From the NCBI RefSeq assembly GCF_048548695.1, contig NZ_JBLYIF010000002.1: 64,000 nt of DNA; one strand, written 5' to 3'. Below, in pieces: positions 61,557 to 64,000 of this stretch. Source of the stretch: Neptuniibacter sp048548695 (GTDB taxonomy: Bacteria > Pseudomonadota > Gammaproteobacteria > Pseudomonadales > Balneatricaceae). The notes under the pieces were generated by a model. It did no database searches, was not told the DNA's origin, and saw only the letters and a list, made by a program, of their open reading frames with translations. Within the stretch, counting starts at the first letter, position 1, and every line of letters begins with the position of its first letter. The position numbers were made by a program, and so were the translations under genes.

Positions 61557-62766
61557 CCTGCTGCTGTTTAATCTGCGGCTGTTGCGAAGGCAGTGGTTTC
61601 GCACTCTGATGATATTGCTTGCCACCAGTGTGGGGGTCTGCGCCGTGCTGTTATTGACCGGCCTTGGCGAGGGTGCCCGCCGCTTTGTGTTGCAGGAATT
61701 TTCGCTGCTGGGGAACGATGTGCTAATTGTCCTTCCCGGTCGTAAAGAAACCACCGGTGGATTACCGCCGTTGACCGGCGAAGGCACTCGTGACCTAACA
61801 CTCGAGGATGCTGACGTTTTACGCCGCCTGCCGGGTGTGAAAGCTGTGGCACCGCTGGTGGTGGGTCTAACACCGGTACACAGTGGCGGCCGCAACCGTG
61901 AGTTAATCGTTGTCGGAACCAGTGCCAGCTTTTTTACTATCCGTGGCCTTAATACTCAAACCGGGCAGGCGTTACCTATGTTGCCTCTGGCTCAGGCCGC
62001 ACCGTTGGCAGTCATTGGCACGGAAGTGCGCCGGGAGCTGCTACCTACCGGGAACCCGTTGGGAACTTGGTTGCGTGTTGGCAGTTATCGTATGCGGGTT
62101 CAGGGTATCTTGCAGGAAGAGGGAGTCTCTCTGGGCACTGATATGCGTGAAGCGGTTTTGATCCCTGTCGCCAGTGCAATGCAAATTTTTGATACTGAAG
62201 GTTTGTTCCGGTTATTTGTTCAAGTGCAGCATCCGGCGCAGATTGATACCGTGCGTCAGCGACTGGAAACCACTCTGCAACAGCGTCATGGTGGAGAACT
62301 CGATGTCACCGTAGTCACCCAGGATGCCGTGCTGGGTGTTTTTAACAAGATACTCCATCTGTTAACCCTGAGTGTCGCGACCATTGCCGCCATTAGCCTG
62401 ATAGTGGCGGGCATTTTGATTATGAATATCACCCTGATTAGTGTCAGTCAGCGAACCCGTGAAATTGGCCTGCTCAAAGCGCTGGGTGCGGGTGAGCGGC
62501 AGGTGCACTGGCTGTTTCTCAGTGAGGCACTGCTATTGTCTTTGCTGGGGGCGTTGCTGGGGGTGCTGGTGGGGTATCTGGTGCTCTGGCTGGCACATAG
62601 TATCTGGCCGCAGTTTCCGGTTGCGGTGCCGCTTTGGGCGTTGCTGGGTGCGCTGGGTGTCGCGCTCGGCGTTGCGCTTTTGTTTGCCTGGCTGCCTGCG
62701 CGACGTGCGGCGAAGATGGCCCCGGTGCTGGCATTAAGAGGTGAGGTGCCGGATGCGAAGCAGTGA
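61543..62766 (+). CDS. MacB/FtsX-type ABC permease, first subunit
   Basis: Inner-membrane permease with MacB topology: one N-terminal helix (TLMILLATSVGVCAVLLLTG), a periplasmic MacB_PCD domain of about 220 residues, and three C-terminal helices in an FtsX domain with SQRTREIGLLKALGAG. I chose the GTG at 61543 (407 residues, starting MRLPDLLLFNLRLLR), with GGAG 7 bases upstream and a 14-base overlap with the ATPase gene; the frame is open further upstream. It precedes a second, related permease. Confidence 0.9.
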   Translation: MRLPDLLLFNLRLLRRQWFRTLMILLATSVGVCAVLLLTGLGEGARRFVLQEFSLLGNDVLIVLPGRKETTGGLPPLTGEGTRDLTLEDADVLRRLPGVKAVAPLVVGLTPVHSGGRNRELIVVGTSASFFTIRGLNTQTGQALPMLPLAQAAPLAVIGTEVRRELLPTGNPLGTWLRVGSYRMRVQGILQEEGVSLGTDMREAVLIPVASAMQIFDTEGLFRLFVQVQHPAQIDTVRQRLETTLQQRHGGELDVTVVTQDAVLGVFNKILHLLTLSVATIAAISLIVAGILIMNITLISVSQRTREIGLLKALGAGERQVHWLFLSEALLLSLLGALLGVLVGYLVLWLAHSIWPQFPVAVPLWALLGALGVALGVALLFAWLPARRAAKMAPVLALRGEVPDAKQ

Positions 62767-63949
62767 TTTTATTCACCTGACCCTACGGGCCATGCTGACC
62801 AGTCGTTTACGCACCCTGCTAACTGTGCTGGGTATCGCCATTGGCATTGCCGCGGTGGTGCTGCTGACCACGCTGGGGCAGGGGATTCGCCTCTATGTAT
62901 TGGAAAATTTTTCTCAGTTTGGCAGTCGTATTGTGGCCATTAATCCGGGCAAAACCCAAACTGGGGGTGTGGGAGGGTTATTGTCCAGTACCCGGCCTTT
63001 AAGCCTGTCGGATGCCGCCAGTCTGCGTTATCTTCCGTATGTAGAGCATGTGGTTCCGCTGGTGCAGGGAGCCGGAGCGATTGAGTTTGGCCGCCGGGTA
63101 CGACATACCGATATACTTGGCGTAGGTGGCGATATGGCGGTGGCCTGGCGGTTTCCACTATTGCTGGGGCGGTTTTTGGCGGATGAGGCAGGCGCGGCGT
63201 CACAGCCCTATGCCGTATTGGGGCATAAGGTCTGGCGTGAACTGTTTGCCGGTGAGAGTCCGCTGGGCCAGTTCGTCAGGGTGGGGGGGGAACGCTATCG
63301 TGTGCGTGGTGTGATGGCAGAGAAAGGTCAGATGCTGGGGTTTGACCTGGATGACATCGTATATATACCGGTCGATAGAGCGTTGACACTGTTTAACCGG
63401 GCGGGCCTCATGGAAATTGATGTTACCTATCGCGCGGGCATTCAAACTGAGACTTTAACTGAGCTGATCCGGCAGCGTTTAATTGAACGCCATGGCAGGG
63501 AAGATTTTTCACTGATAACACAGGACCAGATGCTGGCCAGCATGGATCGTATTCTTGGCATACTCGCGGCGGCAGTGGCAGGCTTGGGCGGAATCTCATT
63601 ACTGGTGGGTGCTATCGGTATCACGACTATTATGGTCACCACTGTCCGGGAGCGCCGTGCAGAAGTGGGTTTACTGAGAGCATTGGGGGCCACCTCTGCG
63701 CAGATTTTGCGTCTCTTTCTTGCCGAAGCGGTACTGTTGGCATTGCTGGGGGGGATTGTCGGTTTGCTGCTAGCGATGCTGCTGTTGACTGCGCTGGTCG
63801 TACTGCTGCCCGCGCTACCGGTGACGGTGGACCTGGTGTATTTGAGCCTGGCGCTGCTGTTGTCGGTGGTGGTTGGGTTGTTGGCAGGCGTGTTGCCAGC
63901 GCGGCAGGCGGCCCGACTTAGTCCTGTGCTGGCATTGCAGGCAGAATAA
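62753..63949 (+). CDS. MacB/FtsX-type ABC permease, second subunit
   Basis: A second permease of the same architecture, 398 residues from ATG 62753, with GAGG 6 bases upstream and a 14-base overlap with the first permease gene. The N-terminal helix is LLTVLGIAIGIAAVVLLTTLG, and the FtsX domain has VRERRAEVGLLRALGAT. It resembles the first permease in topology but is clearly diverged, so the two probably form a heterodimer. The gene ends 51 bases before the window edge. No outer-membrane TolC-type gene is visible. Confidence 0.9.
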   Translation: MRSSDFIHLTLRAMLTSRLRTLLTVLGIAIGIAAVVLLTTLGQGIRLYVLENFSQFGSRIVAINPGKTQTGGVGGLLSSTRPLSLSDAASLRYLPYVEHVVPLVQGAGAIEFGRRVRHTDILGVGGDMAVAWRFPLLLGRFLADEAGAASQPYAVLGHKVWRELFAGESPLGQFVRVGGERYRVRGVMAEKGQMLGFDLDDIVYIPVDRALTLFNRAGLMEIDVTYRAGIQTETLTELIRQRLIERHGREDFSLITQDQMLASMDRILGILAAAVAGLGGISLLVGAIGITTIMVTTVRERRAEVGLLRALGATSAQILRLFLAEAVLLALLGGIVGLLLAMLLLTALVVLLPALPVTVDLVYLSLALLLSVVVGLLAGVLPARQAARLSPVLALQAE

Positions 63950-64000
63950 CGGGTGAGCCTGCAATAGCGCTGGATATTGTGTGGTTTTGCAGGTATTGAT

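Noticed and set aside
1..64000. CRISPR arrays, insertion sequences, prophage, tRNA or rRNA genes
   Set aside because: I looked for regularly spaced repeats, transposase or integrase frames and tRNA-like cloverleaf ends in all gaps and saw none.

Overview
This window is a stretch of housekeeping chromosome from a gammaproteobacterium, most likely a marine, moderately halophilic member of the Oceanospirillales or a close relative of Pseudomonas. The evidence is a complete ectoine (compatible solute) cluster, a sodium-type flagellar motor pair (PomAB), a RibBX-type riboflavin gene, and a long block (rpmE, malic enzyme, ponA, pilMNOPQ, aroK, aroB, damX, gltB, gltD, hemE) in the order I recall from Pseudomonas chromosomes. 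I see no prophage, insertion sequence, CRISPR array, tRNA or rRNA. Genus is an inference; no 16S gene is present.

Layout. 1-3541: the end of a PhnD-like periplasmic binding protein gene overlapping a membrane GGDEF/EAL protein with a C-terminal zinc-binding CZB domain. 3648-12204 (minus strand): ubiJ, ubiE, a DUF971 gene, hslU, hslV, an FtsN-like SPOR gene, argS, priA. A heat-shock (sigma-32 type) promoter lies in front of hslV. 12384-33037: rpmE, an unknown small secreted repeat protein (minus), malic enzyme, ponA (minus), then plus-strand pilMNOPQ-aroK-aroB-damX, gltBD and hemE. 33081-33600: a gene-free, palindrome-rich island. 33661-39970: metY, malate dehydrogenase, radA, a PilZ gene and ettA. 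40806-48025: glyA, nrdR, ribD-ribE-ribBX-ribH, nusB, thiL, pgpA, with start/stop overlaps or tight spacing within it. 48002-50922 (minus): dxs-ispA-xseB. 51156-52871: pomAB. 52928-53988 (minus): a small cytochrome c and two uncharacterised small proteins. 54115-58620: ectABC-ask on the minus strand with a divergent MarR-type regulator ectR. 58634-63949: zntB-like transporter (minus) and a four-gene MacAB-like export operon.

How the genes work together. Riboflavin, ubiquinone, isoprenoid (dxs/ispA), haem (hemE) and shikimate steps supply cofactors and aromatics. GltBD, GlyA, MetY and aspartokinase handle amino-acid nitrogen, one-carbon, sulfur and aspartate-semialdehyde flow, and the last of these feeds ectoine synthesis. 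PilM-Q build the type IV pilus alignment complex and secretin. PomAB and the c-di-GMP protein connect to motility and surface behaviour.

Most of the window is conventional. The parts most worth a second look are the multi-hairpin island (33081-33600), the secreted two-repeat protein (12737-13081), the binding-protein plus CZB c-di-GMP pair at the left edge, the ectR/ectA control region with an extra operator half-site, the 38-residue tail on malate dehydrogenase, and a possible decayed lipoprotein gene near 40190-40560. No clearly new multi-gene system is visible.
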